From NCBI GenBank assembly GCA_963969495.1, contig OZ018321.1, positions 100,751,578-100,815,577 of the forward strand: DNA of 64,000 nucleotides, written 5' to 3'. This DNA is from Ceratothoa steindachneri (lineage: Eukaryota; Arthropoda; Malacostraca; Isopoda; Cymothoidae). A model generated the notes under the pieces. That model worked only from the letters and a program-made list of their open reading frames with translations. It searched no databases and was not told the origin of the DNA. The translations under genes and the position numbers were made by a program. Shown piece by piece: positions 1 through 12,483 of the stretch (position 1 is the first letter of the stretch; each line of letters starts with the position of its first letter).

Positions 1-1960
1 ATGTCCTCTACTCAAGCGACAATTTTCCCATTCAAAAAACCACCTCGGTGGTGCTTGGATCGACCATTGTCGTATCTTTCTCAGTCAAAGGGTGGCTGAC
101 GAGCTCTTCTCCGGTACCTTCATTGCCGAAGCCATGGCTTCTACCCCTCTAACGTCGGATATTTTTTCTTATCTATCGCATGCCTGTTGGATAACCAATT
201 GCGGGTTGACCCTCTAATAGAAGCGGCTTCAAGTGCAGTTGAATGATTTCACATTTTATGAACTCTCTTCGAGGGGCAGAGTCCATTTCATTACAACCCG
301 CTGCAACTCTTCTTACTACACATATGTCTCTTTTGTAAATGTAAGGCCACTTGCATAGGTATAGAACATTTTAAAGGGGCCTGTGTGCGGATTTATGTGA
401 GACCATCTCCCGTTATTTAAAGAGGCGCTAGAGGGTCTCTTAAAATTTTTAAAATATATCATGTAAGGCGTGTCTTCGTAACGCAAAAACGAAATCACAT
501 GCAACCACTTCCCCTTATCTCTAGACGTGATACTGTTCTCTGAGCATTAGAAGTATATCCCAAGGTCCTAGAATGCCGCCTAAAACATTTCACCTCTAGA
601 GGCAAAGACTCATTTAAATACCTATTTCCGCTAGTCGATGGTTATTCCAACCTTGCTTTTGCACGGATACCGCCCGTGGTCCGTACAATATCCCTTATGT
701 TATGTTTCGCTACCTGCGCACGTAAAAGTTAAAGTTTCTACAATTTCGCGTGAAGCTTCTGGTCTGATGTTCTTTCCTATTCCCGATGAAAGGCTACGGT
801 ACCTCCTTTTCACAAATATGATACAGTTTATTTCACTTTTGCTGGTTCAACCCAATGCTTCTAAACATTTGCGTGTGCAAATTGAAAAAGATTGTAACTT
901 TAGTTCAGTTAATTATGTTTCACTCGACTTCGGATGTTCGGCTCCACATAAAAGTGTTATTTTTGAGGCACCGTTTCGCAACTGTATATTTATTTCGAGA
1001 GGGCGATCTTCACTTCTATGTAGACGAGGAAAAGCTTTTTATAAGATGATGGATCTACCCACGGGTTGATGGAGGGCACTCCAATGCTGTAGGTCAGGAT
1101 GATTATGTCACTAATGGCAAAGTAGTGAGCATCATTTTTTATGACATGAGCATCGACAACATTACCTTTGTGTAACACTTTCTACTTAGATCACTTTTCT
1201 TTTTCTTTTAGGGCTGCGTGAAGCCTATATTGAAGCATAAACCTAAATAGGTTTTTTACTGGGTCTCTCCTTATTTCGAAGCGTACTGCCTTAGACTTTC
1301 TTTGAAAAGGCAAGGAAGTCCACTTCTTCCACCGCTCTGGACACTAAACGGAATGGAAACTTTCCAAAATATAGTTAGCCTATTTATAGTAGCCTCGAAC
1401 CGATCCATATGTCTTGTTTCCAACCAAAACCTCGCTTGGTTGGCAGATTCTCAGCATTGTGGCGTTCAGCTCATGGGATGTTGAGCTAGTTAGCACATTG
1501 CTTTTGTATAGCTCCATTGTTCACACAAATCTTGACTGCAACTAAAAGATTTCTCCTTCATGTCCTACAATGTATTGGATATGAAGGATTCGATCGACCA
1601 TACATGGCTACCTTTGACAAATAGTGCTCTCAGCATAACACCGATATAAATAAACTTTTTGATGCCATGGAAATATCGCTTTATAGCGTGCACAGTACAT
1701 TTTACACTTGTATATTCTGTTTCAGCGTGTACCCAATCGGCCAAGAGCTTTTATTTCTCTCCTCGCGGCCAATTTCAATGTGTATATGCCGAAAGTTATT
1801 GCCAATTGTGCCTTAAGCTTTTGTGCTTTACGGTTATAAAACTTTCCTCGAGACTCTCGTAATATTCCGAATGGTGGCACCGTTAACTCTGACAAAGACA
1901 CTTGCACAACGCCATGAGTATTACGTTTGTTTCTTTAAGTATATATATCGTATCACGCTG
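1..1960 (+). pseudogene. Possible decayed coding region, family unknown
   Basis: Frame 1 read from base 1 has only a few stops up to about 732 (at 97, 244, 259, 418, 541 and 730), with an open run from 544 to 729. An overlapping frame then stays open from 638 to 1069, and frame 1 is again relatively open from about 1260 to 1960. This is fewer stops than expected for AT-rich non-coding DNA. The translated text has an ordinary amino-acid mixture, not simple repeat. I recognise no domain. It could be a decayed endogenous viral element or host pseudogene, or it could be chance. The segment appears less AT-rich than the kilobases that follow 3.1 kb. Confidence 0.25.
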
Positions 1961-2528
1961 GAAGCTTACTGATTTTAAACTGATGGTTGACACTACAATG
2001 TAGTAGTTCGCTTCTAAGTTAACCCCTGTTCAACGCCACAGAGATAGTTACGGGAGGTGCATCTCTCCACAGCTAAGCTGGCTGCAATATACCATTCATG
2101 AGTGAAGTAGATTACGCACCGTCTCATTTTGGGAGATCATTTTGTAAACAATAGCTACCAACAGATCGCGGTAAGTGCCATTTGGTCATCCGTGATGCGA
2201 TGGGAGCTGCGAGGTGGTAAGCGATCTAGACTTTCTTCTGCTAAGTATTTAGACATTTATTAATTGTTGGCAACGATCACTCTGATCAAGTGACCAGTTT
2301 TTCTACACAGATTTAACAAGCGGACCAGGGTTACGCTTTTTCCCATAATGAATTCATGTTGGGGATAAATACAGCCATATCTACTGTCTTATCCTTGAGT
2401 TTAGATTGTAAAACGTGCACAGTGTTTCATGAACGGTTTGTGGGTTTGGTTTTCCGCACAATCTTCCCTATACTGTATATCAGATTTCTTTTTACATTAT
2501 CTCATTTGATTAGTCAGTTTTCTTATAT

Positions 2529-3040
2529 TTGCTAGCATTGGCTCTCTTCTCGGATCCGCCTTTTCCTCCCTCCACTTTCGCCCCCTCTTCTTTTTTTTCC
2601 CTTTCTCTGTCTTTTACTAACTTAGCTTTTCTCATACTCTACCTTTTCCTCCCTGTCTTTTCAGCCTTTTCCGCCCTCTGCCTTTCCCTCCCTTTGCCTT
2701 TCCCTCCCTCTGTCTTTTCCTCCCTCTACCTTTCACTGCCTCCATCTTTAACTCCTACGCTTGTGATCTCTAGTTTCTTTTATCTAATTGCGCGGTTTTC
2801 CCCTTTCGCTTTTCCCTCCCTCCGTCTTCTGCTCCCCTTGTATTTCTTCCTTTCACCTTTTTTCCCTTCTGCCTATCCACTCTTGGCAATTTTTGCCCTC
2901 TACCTCTTCTTTCCTCCGCATTTTCCTTCCTCTGCCTTCTCCTCCTTCTGACTTTATTCCCTCCGCCTTTTCCTCCCTATATATTTCTTCTCTCCATCTT
3001 TTCCTCTCTCCGCTTTTTCCTCCCTATCCAGCAGCCGTGG
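2529..3040. repeat. Pyrimidine-rich degenerate minisatellite
   Basis: About 500 bases almost free of purines on the plus strand. It is built from an imperfect unit of roughly 20 bases, variants of CCTCCCTCTGCCTTTT. Long open frames across it are a consequence of composition, because stop codons need A, and are not genes. The same kind of tract recurs at 32.3, 33.2 and 36.0 kb. Confidence 0.85.
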
Positions 3041-3559
3041 TGGAGAAATCGAATTTGAAATTAGAATTTTTCTTTTGCGCAGCTTCATCCAAATTAGGAG
3101 ATGGAAGCAAAATATAATTAAAAGAATCCCTCATCCGCAATACGAAAAAATGGTTCTTTGTTTTTAATAATTAACATTCGTACTATATATTTATTTATAA
3201 AGGAAAAGAGAATAAAATGCATCTTTTTTTTATTACCACATTTCTAAATTATTTAAAAATATTTAGTATATAAATACAAAACAATACAAACAACAACTGC
3301 AAATTTTAAGTTAGAAAACTTCAACCAAACATCTGTTAATAGCGTTGCTTATACTTTTGCCCATTTGCATTTTCATTGTATTTTACAATGTCTATTCTCG
3401 TTTTCCCTATACCTCCTTTTTTCTATTTACGTATGGATTCTGCTTAGAAATCTTGCCCACGAAAATTTTATATATTCTAACAATTTAATTGTGTTGTTAT
3501 TGTGGCCTTTTCAATAAATTATCTCTGTCAGAAGTTATTTATTAAGATTATTAACAGTT
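3041..3559. other. No gene seen; AT-rich spacer
   Basis: AT-rich sequence without a supportable reading frame. I see no RNA gene or repeat structure here beyond short A and T runs. Confidence 0.5.
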
Positions 3560-3725
3560 GTGGTTTGTATTAAAGCCAGGTGAAGAGAATCGTTTTCTTC
3601 CGCAAGCATCGTTGAATAACTAGAACAAGCTTTGATTGGGGACAAGAATGGTTCAATATTCGAGTGACACTTTAAAAAGATGCACGAATCAATTATTAGA
3701 TATATCCAAGCATGTAATGCAGCCT
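3560..3725 (+). repeat. Dispersed repeat, copy 1 (partner at 42.1 kb)
   Basis: This stretch aligns by eye with 42098-42250 in the same orientation, with long shared words such as TTCTTCCG, ACACT.TAAAAAGATG and GATATAT.CAA. One plus-strand frame in each copy gives similar basic, Ser/Arg-rich text, so the pair may descend from the end of a coding region of an element I cannot name. Identity looks like roughly two thirds, implying an old duplication. Confidence 0.45.
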
Positions 3726-3811
3726 TATGAGGATAAAACATGTGTTACATAATAGAAGTGGCATGTAACAATTTGCCTATATTATTATTTCTTCCATTTA
3801 TACATAATAGA

Positions 3812-3910
3812 TAGAGAGATGGGATATAGCTCAGTTGTTATGTTTTCGCTTCAGTTCAAAATATTGGCAAAACTGCGCTGTAAATTCAAAACCCCTCAAT
3901 AAATGACCAC
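3812..3910 (+). repeat. tRNA-derived SINE-like head
   Basis: The sequence GGGATATAGCTCAGTTGTTA at about 3819 matches the 5' end and A box of a tRNA (TRGCTCAGTNG). About 55 bases later AATTCAAAACC resembles a degraded B box. There is no good acceptor-stem closure, so this is not a functional tRNA. It most resembles the pol III promoter head of an old SINE, but no second copy was found in the window. Confidence 0.35.
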
Positions 3911-6326
3911 GCCGCCATCACCGTTAATTTTATAAACGCGACCAAGTAGGAGCTCGAAGCGAATATTGGGTTGTTCTTTTATGTACCTTGGGTATCTTTG
4001 GCAAAGAGAGTCGCGGGGTGATCACAAAAGCCAATTTACGCTTAGACTTCACGACTAGACAGATACAGGCACCTAAGATATTTTGCCCAGCTCTCTTTAT
4101 CATCTTCCACCACATTTTAATCATGCATAAGGATTAAAAAATATAAATTTATTTGAATTGTTGAGAGTATGAGTCAGGGGAAACATTTAACCGGTCCACC
4201 TCACTGCAGTCTATTTACATTTTAATATATTAAAATGGATGCTTCTTGAGCTCAAATAGACCAGTTACTCAAAGTAGGTGCTGCTTCCATTTAACACTTA
4301 TATTTGTAGATTCTAAAAGTAATGGATTTATAAATTTTAACGTAAATGAAGTGATTTACTCACTTAAAAACTATAACTGATTCCCTTCTCAATTGCCTTA
4401 ATACGTTCATGCATTAATATAATGCTTTGTACATAAAGGCCCCAAGCTCGCACTTCTCCCTGTAAATCTGATAAATTTTAAAGCTTTACAACATTTAGGA
4501 AACATGACAGGAAGCATAGAAGACCTTAAATCTTCGATTTCATATAGCCTTTTGTTCTCACTAATGATAAAAGAATCAGTTGAATTTATTAATGCCCCTT
4601 TAAAGACATCTGACTATTTCAAATCCTCTTAATAATAGGCAAATTTACGGGCTGTCTCCTCCAAATTTGACCAGATTAACTTAGAAAGGTCTAACAAATG
4701 ATATAAGTTCAAAGTTGTAAGGGCAGAAAGTAGGGATTGAAGAGAGCTTAAAACTTGGTAGGAAAGGAACAAACAATGACGACCGAGTGTATCATAAAAC
4801 TCTTGTTAACAGCTCAATCATTATGCAGGTAACTTACAAGTTTTAGATAGGATTTGGAAACATGTATTTATCGTTGTGAATAGATTTGGATAAGAAAAAC
4901 TTGTTTGCTTTCATAAGTAAAGGCTTGCTACATACTAAGCAGTGAGTCTGTCGATGAACTAAAGAGACAAGAAAGGGCAAAGATGTGTTTAAGCAACAAT
5001 AATTGGCACAAGCAAAGACCTGAAAATCCATTCAAGGTTAACTCAAAAGAGAAGGAAAAAGATAGAAGTAAAAGGTTTATGGTAGGTAAATGAAAATAAG
5101 ATATGGCTGAAATAAATTATTTTTACAACTATTATTTTTGCAAGATTTGCTGTAGTACTTTAGACGTCATTCCTAGACAAGGCATTCCAAGTATGATATT
5201 TTATAAGAAAATAAATTTTGTGCTATAGCAGTGTTATGTCTTTATTTTCATATGTTATGAGAGTTTGAAAACTTTATTTCAGGTTTCCATTCCGTTAACA
5301 AGCTCGATGTTTGAGACATGAATTATAATGGTAAATCAGTATAGTATTATAAATAAACAATAGTTGGCAGCGCAGCTCTTTCAATAAAAGTAGGAAGAGA
5401 TGCATTGATCTTTAATGGAGGATTGATTTTTAGGTCGCTCGAAGCTAGGCACTTTCCAATATTATATCATATTACATGTATGGAGACCAGAATTGTGCCC
5501 CATACTCAAAATGAGAAAGTACTAGCAATAAATATATCAGAAAGTTAATATAGCTGAATCTAAAAGCAAAATGTCTAGCTATGCATCTTAAAATCATATT
5601 GACCATTTATGATGTTACAGTTTTGAAAATTTTAGATAATTCTAGTTTAAAAAGGTAAATCCTTTTCCATGCTAACTGTGTTTAAAATTTCACCACACAT
5701 ATTATAATCTCTGAAGATTGTCATCACCTGTTTTCTTAATCTTTACATTTGCCAAAGTTTAATAGCATCTGCGATCTTGGTGACAATTTTACTGCGCTAT
5801 CCAAGTTATTTTTCTATTACAGACGCTCTGATATTTTTTCCTAGTACCATATTTCGTGTCATCAGCAAGTTTTCAAATATTTATTAAATTGATATATTAA
5901 ATTTACCTTGAACCTTCTCTGATATTGGAAATAATTTTATCTGGAATTTGATAATGTTTGATATATTTGCTCTTACTTTTGCTCTTGAACTTTGTTCCTA
6001 AATTTGCTTTTTTAAAAATTTTTCATTGCTTATTGGATTGGACTTTAATTTGAATTAGGTCACTATATTCTCTTAACTTGTTGATGATAAAGTTAAATTA
6101 ATCTTGTTAGTTGGTGCTTTAGTTAGACCATAGATAATATAGGATAACTAGAATTTTTAAATTTTTCTTTAATTAATGTATTGGGTTAAAATCATTTTAA
6201 AAAAATTAATAACATTGGTCTGCGTTGTTTTCAAGGTCTGACACATAATAACTGATTTTAGACCATTTTTTTCGCGTTGAATCCGAAAAATCAGGCTGAT
6301 TTGATCAATCTGATCAAGTTTTTAAT
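3911..6326. other. No gene seen; AT-rich region
   Basis: About 2.4 kb of AT-rich sequence. The reading frames present are short and show no recognisable domains. No tandem array or long inverted repeat was noticed. Confidence 0.5.
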
Positions 6327-6327
6327 A

Positions 6328-7046
6328 TACGAGGGGCAGGAAATAAGTTTTGCAATTCGGATATAAGGAAACGAGATATCAGAAAAAGTGTTTTATTATT
6401 TTTCAATATAACTACCCTCAACTTCAATGCACTTGCGCCACTTGTCCCTGAGGCTTCGAATGAAATCTCCGGATTGCTATTCAATCCACTCTTAGACGGC
6501 GTGCTACACATCTTCATCGTCTCCAAACCGGCGTCCACGCAGTGCAGACTTGAGCTAGCGGAATAAAGAGTAGTCGCTAGGGGCAAGATCTCCATGGTTG
6601 AGCTCCTCGAATCCGCACCCGCGTAGGGCAGCTTGTTCAACTCTGGCCTTGTGGACAGGGGCATTGTCGCAAAGGAGCAGGACACCGCGTGTCAACTTGC
6701 CGCGCCGCTTCTGACAGACGCACTTCTTCAACTTAGCCAGTTCCTCGGCGTAATATTGGCCTGTGATGGTCCTTCCACGAGGCGCATAGTCCACCATCAA
6801 CACTCCCTCCGAATCCCAGAAGATGTTGACCATGATCTTCCCGGCTGAGAGTTGGGTCCGGAACTTGATGGGGGTTAGAGAACCCCTGTGATTCAGGGCC
6901 ATGCTTTCGAGGTTAGTCTCGGGATCCCAGTGATGGACCAACGTTTCATCAACTGTCACTATGTCTGAGTCGAATCCCGCATGGTCTTGGTGGTCTCGAT
7001 GGTCCTTGCCCTTGAAGATTCCTGGAACTAAGAAGAAGAAGCTCAT
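6328..7046 (-). pseudogene. Mariner transposase, C-terminal half (copy A)
   Basis: Cut-and-paste DNA transposase of the Tc1/mariner superfamily (SETMAR type), read on the minus strand. The open frame runs from 7046 down to about 6555 and holds the first catalytic Asp in VTVDETLVHHW, the second in LLLCDNAPVHKARV and the third in LAPSDYSLFR. The spacing between Asp 2 and Asp 3 is 30 residues, where mariners have 34: four residues after ELNH are missing compared with copy C at 25.9 kb. A frameshift near 6555 ends the frame. The terminal repeat with its flanking TA is visible at 6328-6355 (TACGAGGGGCAG). The N-terminal helix-turn-helix half is absent; the sequence switches to repeat R1 at about 7010-7023. 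The missing half probably lies at 10.75-11.33 kb. Confidence 0.9.
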
Positions 7047-7960
7047 CCTCGAGTCAGTTCCTAGTGGTCAAACTGAACTTTAAGTTAGCTTGATTTAAGA
7101 AACAATTTCAACTTACTCTCGTCAGAGAAACCCCCTATCCCGGTGTAGCCCAAAGCACCAGAATAGTCCTCGCCCTTGAGGAATACCCCGAGTGAACTCC
7201 CTCCAGCATTCCCCTAGGTCAAAGGATTCAAGCATTGACTCTTCGCTCACCAGTGCGAACTATTCCCCAGAGTAAGTCAAAGAGAAGAAAGGAACATTCT
7301 TGCACTGACCCGTGGTGAGATTACTTCCTCCCGAAGGCGTGAGTTTCTCCAGCTGCCACACACGCCAAAGGCCTCCGTGGCTTTAAAGATATTTCGCCCC
7401 GACAAAACATCAGGACAAGCGGCACGCGTCATCTAAGCAATAACATTCTTGAGGTGACGTAACCATTGAATTCCAGGTCTAACTCAAACCCGAGTCTAGT
7501 CGAAAGTATAAGGGTATTTAAACCCCGGTATCCGTTTCTGTAAAGTCCGTTTGCATTTTTTATATTAAAGTGAGCTGTGGGTCAACCATCACGTTAATTT
7601 CAAGTATGTCATTTTATAAATTCTCACTTAAATTTATTAAATTTATTGGTCATTTCTGTGCATTTAAGGTGTCAAATTTCGTTAGTTCATATTTTTCTTT
7701 TTGTTTTAATTAAAGTTTAAGTCTTTTTTAACAAACTTTAATTCTATCCTCGAAACGCTAAGCAAGCACTAGGAACCCTCAAAATTTAAAGAAGTAATAA
7801 TCAAGATAATAATTATAATTAATCATAATAATAAATATATAGCACTCTTAGAGTTAAAACATAATCCAGGCAGAGTTTTGAAGTAAGTAAACAACCCATA
7901 CGTATGAACTCCAGCCATCACTCGGTCCTTCCTATACCATGACAGGCATCGATACTTAGT
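7023..7960 (-). repeat. Dispersed repeat R1, copy 1
   Basis: About 940 bases that reappear in opposite orientation at 59.6-60.55 kb. Shared blocks include a TATTTAAAC..CCGGTATCC promoter-like word, GTGGGTCAACCATCAC, and CTCCAGCCATCACTCGGTCC. On the minus strand the end next to the mariner holds a sequence with near-consensus splice sites: donor GAGAGTAAGTT (GT at 7116-7115) and acceptor CTTCTTCTTCTTAG (AG at 7029-7028), enclosing 89 bases. The family is not one I can name. Its position between the two mariner halves suggests that it arrived as, or with, an insertion. Confidence 0.75.
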
Positions 7961-8589
7961 AATTCCTGTTTAATGCTGAAGAGCGGAAACAAGTAGTTCA
8001 GCGTTGGATACAAATTTAATTTGTTCGAATCAGATGGCAAAATTAACGCTGAAAAACCAAAGAGTGGACTTTAAAATTATCTGATCCCCTTTCTCTTAAC
8101 ATCGCGTGTAAATGAGCTTGTTTTCATGCACAACAATGTTGCGTGCCTCACATCTACGACGGCAAAGCAGTTATTTGATGCTGAAAATATCGACATGATG
8201 AAGTGGATTGCGAAGAACCGTTATTTAACTCTCCAAAACAATCTATAGAACAAAATCGTTGAAGATAATGGCTCGAAAAATGACGATTTTTAATAAACTC
8301 TTGCATAGATTGGAAAAAGAATGGAATAAATTCATCTGAACGACGCAACAAATTGGTAAGGTTCTGCGGTCGAAAATCTAATAATGCCACTCAGAACAGC
8401 GGCATGTAAGCTTCACATTATTATTTTGTTCAATTGTATATGAGATGAATTATGTTTATATCTTAGTTATGCTGGAATTTATACATATTGTTCTCAAGCT
8501 TGCACACATCCTTTTTCAAATACACTTTACTTTCTTCATTATATTTAGTCGTGTACGAGTCTAGTCACGGGCGACTCTACCTCTTAATT
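7961..8589. other. No assignable gene
   Basis: A 78-codon minus-strand frame lies at 8154-8390 and a plus-strand frame in the same place also reads fairly open. Neither shows a family I recognise. I leave it unassigned. Confidence 0.4.
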
Positions 8590-8935
8590 GTTTTTTTTCT
8601 TTTTTTGCAATAAGATTGTTACTATTCGGCCGATTCTAACGAATTTGGAACCCTAATGTTGTTTTGCATTCTCTCTCGGACGATATAATTGCCAAAGTCC
8701 TCTCAAGGGTACCCTGGAATTATTTTGTTTCTCCAATAACCTCATTATTATTCGGCACATTCTAACAATATTTGAAACCCTAATGTAGTTTTACATTTTT
8801 TCTGCAATGTAATAATTCAAAAGAAGTTAGCCCGGCAATCTGAAATCCTGATGTTGTTTTACAATTTCTTTAGAATAATAGAGTTACCAAGGTCCTTCCA
8901 AGGTTAGTTCGGACTTATTCAAAGTTTTGAGGGTT
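8590..8935 (+). repeat. Dispersed repeat with internal tandem units (inverted partner at 47.4 kb)
   Basis: The words TTACTATTCGGCCGATTCTAACGA, ATAATTGCCAAAGTCC and TGTTGTTTTRCATT recur about every 110-130 bases within this block. The same words occur, reverse-complemented, at 47430-47760. This is a dispersed repeat with a tandem substructure, probably the tail of a non-autonomous element. No coding capacity is visible. Confidence 0.6.
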
Positions 8936-9740
<805 letters not shown>

Positions 9741-9879
9741 CACTCACCAGCTAATCCTAAGGAAAAGGTATGTAATAATTATTATATTACATCCCATGTT
9801 CGCCCAATTAATTAATTTTCAGAAGTCGGCAAGTGCCAACAACATCAATGTTGCCTTTCAATTCTAACAAACGATCTGA

Positions 9880-10370
9880 AAGAGTCTGTCTAAAAATAGA
9901 TCCACCGATCAAGAACATGGGATTTATTATATTCCATGCAAAACTTACAATCAAGTTACATTGGCGAAACCAGCAGATTCTTGAAGAGAATGAAGGAACA
10001 GAAATACGAAATGCGCCGTGGTAGTCTTTTTTCTAGTTTATTTCTCCACATCTCAAATGAAAACCATTCATTTGACATTAATAATGCAAAAGAAATTATT
10101 ATTCTCGGAATTATATACATAGGCGTCCCATAGAATTACCTCTTATATAGGAGATTCCTCACTAATCGCTTGATACGCAGGTGATGTATACTTCCTCTAC
10201 TCAAAAATGCTGCTGCTCCCCATACCGCTCCCATAGTTACATTTCCACTTGTAAATTTGTGTGCCCCTTAGTTAAGCATTTTTCTGTATTCATTAGTTCA
10301 CCAGCGATTGAAGATGACGAGTGTCTCCGTCGAAACCTGGTTTGCCAAATAAATTGATTCTAACCCTGTA
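9880..10370 (+). pseudogene. Penelope-like element, GIY-YIG endonuclease fragment
   Basis: The plus-strand frame contains SYIGETSRFLKRMKEQKYEM followed by FLHISNENHSFDINNAKEI. This is the pattern of the GIY-YIG endonuclease at the C-terminus of Penelope-like retroelements: a YIGET core, a basic helix with ExK, then an HxxxxxHxxD/N-type segment. The reverse transcriptase that should lie upstream is absent and the frame breaks after about 10090. The stretch CGTCGAAACCTGGTTTGCCAAATAAA at about 10330 resembles the 3' tail region of such elements. It is a 5'-truncated fossil between two TA microsatellites. Confidence 0.7.
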
Positions 10371-10385
10371 GTTTTTTTCCTCATA

Positions 10386-10387
<2 letters not shown>

Positions 10388-10432
<45 letters not shown>
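10388..10432. repeat. (TA)n microsatellite
   Basis: About 22 TA dinucleotides directly after the Penelope-like fragment; this may be a target or tail-derived microsatellite. Confidence 0.95.
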
Positions 10433-10435
<3 letters not shown>

Positions 10436-10744
10436 TTTACAAATACCTTTGCCACAAACATTTAATCATTAATAAACCAAGTGTGGATATAAATACAATA
10501 TTTCCAAGCACTTTAATCTCATGAAATCCCTCATTGCACTGGAAAATATTCCAACCAATATCCTCCAATTCTGTATTGATTCTACCTTTTAGTCCATTCT
10601 TTTATTGGACATTTTAAAGGATTTGAGCTTTGAAATGCACCCGAATGCTTTTGTCCTTTTTAAGGCCCTATCATACCGCGATTTGGATTCCACTGTGGTA
10701 CTAATGGGAGGGTACAGGAGCAGTAGCTCCTCGGAAATTTCAGG

Positions 10745-11330
10745 ACGTTGAAGTAGATCATGGGGAGTGAGGTTTCGTGAGGTTTCTAGGGACCCAATGG
10801 GCAGAGACCTTGGTCGTGGCCAAATTGTCGTTGATTATGTAGATAACACTTCCATGTGATATTCCAAGTTTTCGCTCAATTTCTTTAACCTTCACCCGTC
10901 GGTTTTCGAGGATCATCCTCTCCACACGGGCCACATTGTTCTCATTGGTCACATCTGACGAGCGTCCCAGGCAGGGGTCATCTTCAAGGGACTCACGACC
11001 AAGGCGAAACTCCCTATTCCAGCGAGCAATGTTGCATAGGAATGAGCGGTGCCGTTGTACACTGCAACCATGCGTTTATGGATCTCTTTTGCATTCTTAC
11101 CTTCCTTGGTCAGAAATTTGATCACTGCGGGGTGCTCAACCTTCTCCATTGTTGAAAGATTTGTGACTGACGATATGCGATCAGCTACTGCTTCTTAAAT
11201 AGACGAGGCAGGAGCGTGCGGCTGCAGATCCTGACTTGTCATTACTTGTCCTAACACCCCCACAAATTGCCATCCCGCTCCCTCTGTTTTGCCCTACCGA
11301 TTCGCTAAACTTATTGACCGACCCTCGTAT
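10745..11330 (-). pseudogene. Mariner transposase, N-terminal half (copy B)
   Basis: On the minus strand, frames 11149-10949 and 10952-10758 carry the paired helix-turn-helix DNA-binding region of mariner transposase: MEKVEHPAVIKFLTKEGKN and KEIERKLGISHGSV are the two helix-turn-helix segments. A frameshift separates them near 10950. The 5' terminal inverted repeat is at 11303-11330 (AACTTATTGACCGACCCTCG on the plus strand), followed by TA. Recognisable mariner text stops after WVPRNLT at about 10755, just before the catalytic domain. Copy A at 6.33-7.02 kb starts with the first catalytic Asp and lies on the same strand in the right order, so A and B are probably one element split by a 3.7-kb insertion. 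Confidence 0.85.
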
Positions 11331-11479
11331 AAGCACTTAACACAAAATCATAAATCCCGATTTATTTGTAGGCTAATGTAGATATAATAGTAAATTTTAA
11401 ATTGATTTATATACAGAAGGCTTACAAAATGTTCTAATTGATACCAACAAGAGTACAACCTACAAAAAGCTAATCATAT

Positions 11480-12140
11480 GAATGGTTACTTCAGCGACTT
11501 CCGATTGTGCGCAGTAGACACCAAATCCCCTTTCAGGTACCATCAGTAGTCCGCCCAGAAAGTTCACACCCCAACGCTCTTAGTAGCTTTCTTCTAGCAA
11601 ACGGATATCTTGCTGAAATGCTCACCCTGTTCTTCACTGAAGTCTCCACAGTTCTCGGGAAAATAGTACAGGTGGGACCGAAGGAAGAGGATTTTTACTC
11701 ACATGCGCGCGCCATGTTTTCAGAAATTTTCCATTAACTCATCAACTGCCTTCTCGTACTGAGGATCTCTGTGATTGCCGATTGCCAAGGAAGTATGCCC
11801 TGACTAACTCATGGGACAACCAGGCTGATAGATCAGCATGATTTATGTCGTTGAGTTCGGCTTGCCTAAATGGCACTAGTTGGTCGCACTCTTTTGGCTT
11901 GCATGCAACGAACTCAGCTCTATTAGTATTGACACTAGCCTCGTAATCAGAGCTAGAACCCATAGTATTATCATGCTCAGAAACAGGAAGATCGGGGGCA
12001 TGTGGGACTGGTTTTGTAGCAGAAGGAACTTTGGGGTAATGAACATGGTACTTGTTCTTGTGATTGATGCCTTTCAAATTTGTCATGCAGAAGTTGTAGT
12101 CAGTGACGTGATCTTTGCTTTCCTTCAACAACAATGCGAC
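11480..12140 (-). pseudogene. Multicopy invertebrate protein family 1, C-terminal fragments
   Basis: Minus-strand frame 12134-11742 begins KESKDHVTDYNFCMTNLKG and continues with a Pro-rich linker (VHYPKVPSATKPVPHAPD). Below it, a broken frame near 11700-11600 reads SHLYYFPENCGDFSEEQGE. From memory of invertebrate predicted proteomes, these segments (a CxFC motif, then a late HSHL..FPEN.GD.SEEQGE.FHQDI block) belong to one large, highly multicopy family with no name I trust; I regard it as transposon-associated. The central part between the two motifs is missing here. Other fragments of the same family lie at 24.1 kb and 46.6 kb. Confidence 0.6.
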
Positions 12141-12483
12141 ACCAAATGCAAATTTAACTAAACTTCTTTGGATGATTATTACACGTACGATCCATTGTAA
12201 TGCAAATCTAGACCTGGATAGATGAATAAAATAAGTTATGCATAGTTACTCATTACTAGATGTGACAAAGCGGAAGAAATAAACGGTTGGATTATAGCCC
12301 TATTTTGAAAAAGAGGTTCTAAAATAAATCGAGCATATCTTAGAAACCAGACCTGACCAAAGAAAAATAAATATATTCTTTAATTCAGCATGCAAAAATT
12401 ATGTTAAATTAGTTTTCCCTATAATGTGTGACTTTAAGTTTATTATGAGCCCTTATTATAGAGCCTTATCTTGCTCACCGTTG

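Noticed and set aside
2529..3117. 140- and 109-codon Phe/Ser/Leu/Pro ORFs
   Set aside because: Same cause: a pyrimidine minisatellite.
3818..3900. Functional tRNA gene
   Set aside because: A box is good but B box is degraded and no cloverleaf or acceptor stem closes.
11507..12161. Plus-strand ORFs at 11507-11737 and 11880-12161
   Set aside because: Shadows of the minus-strand family 1 remnant, which has the recognisable motifs.
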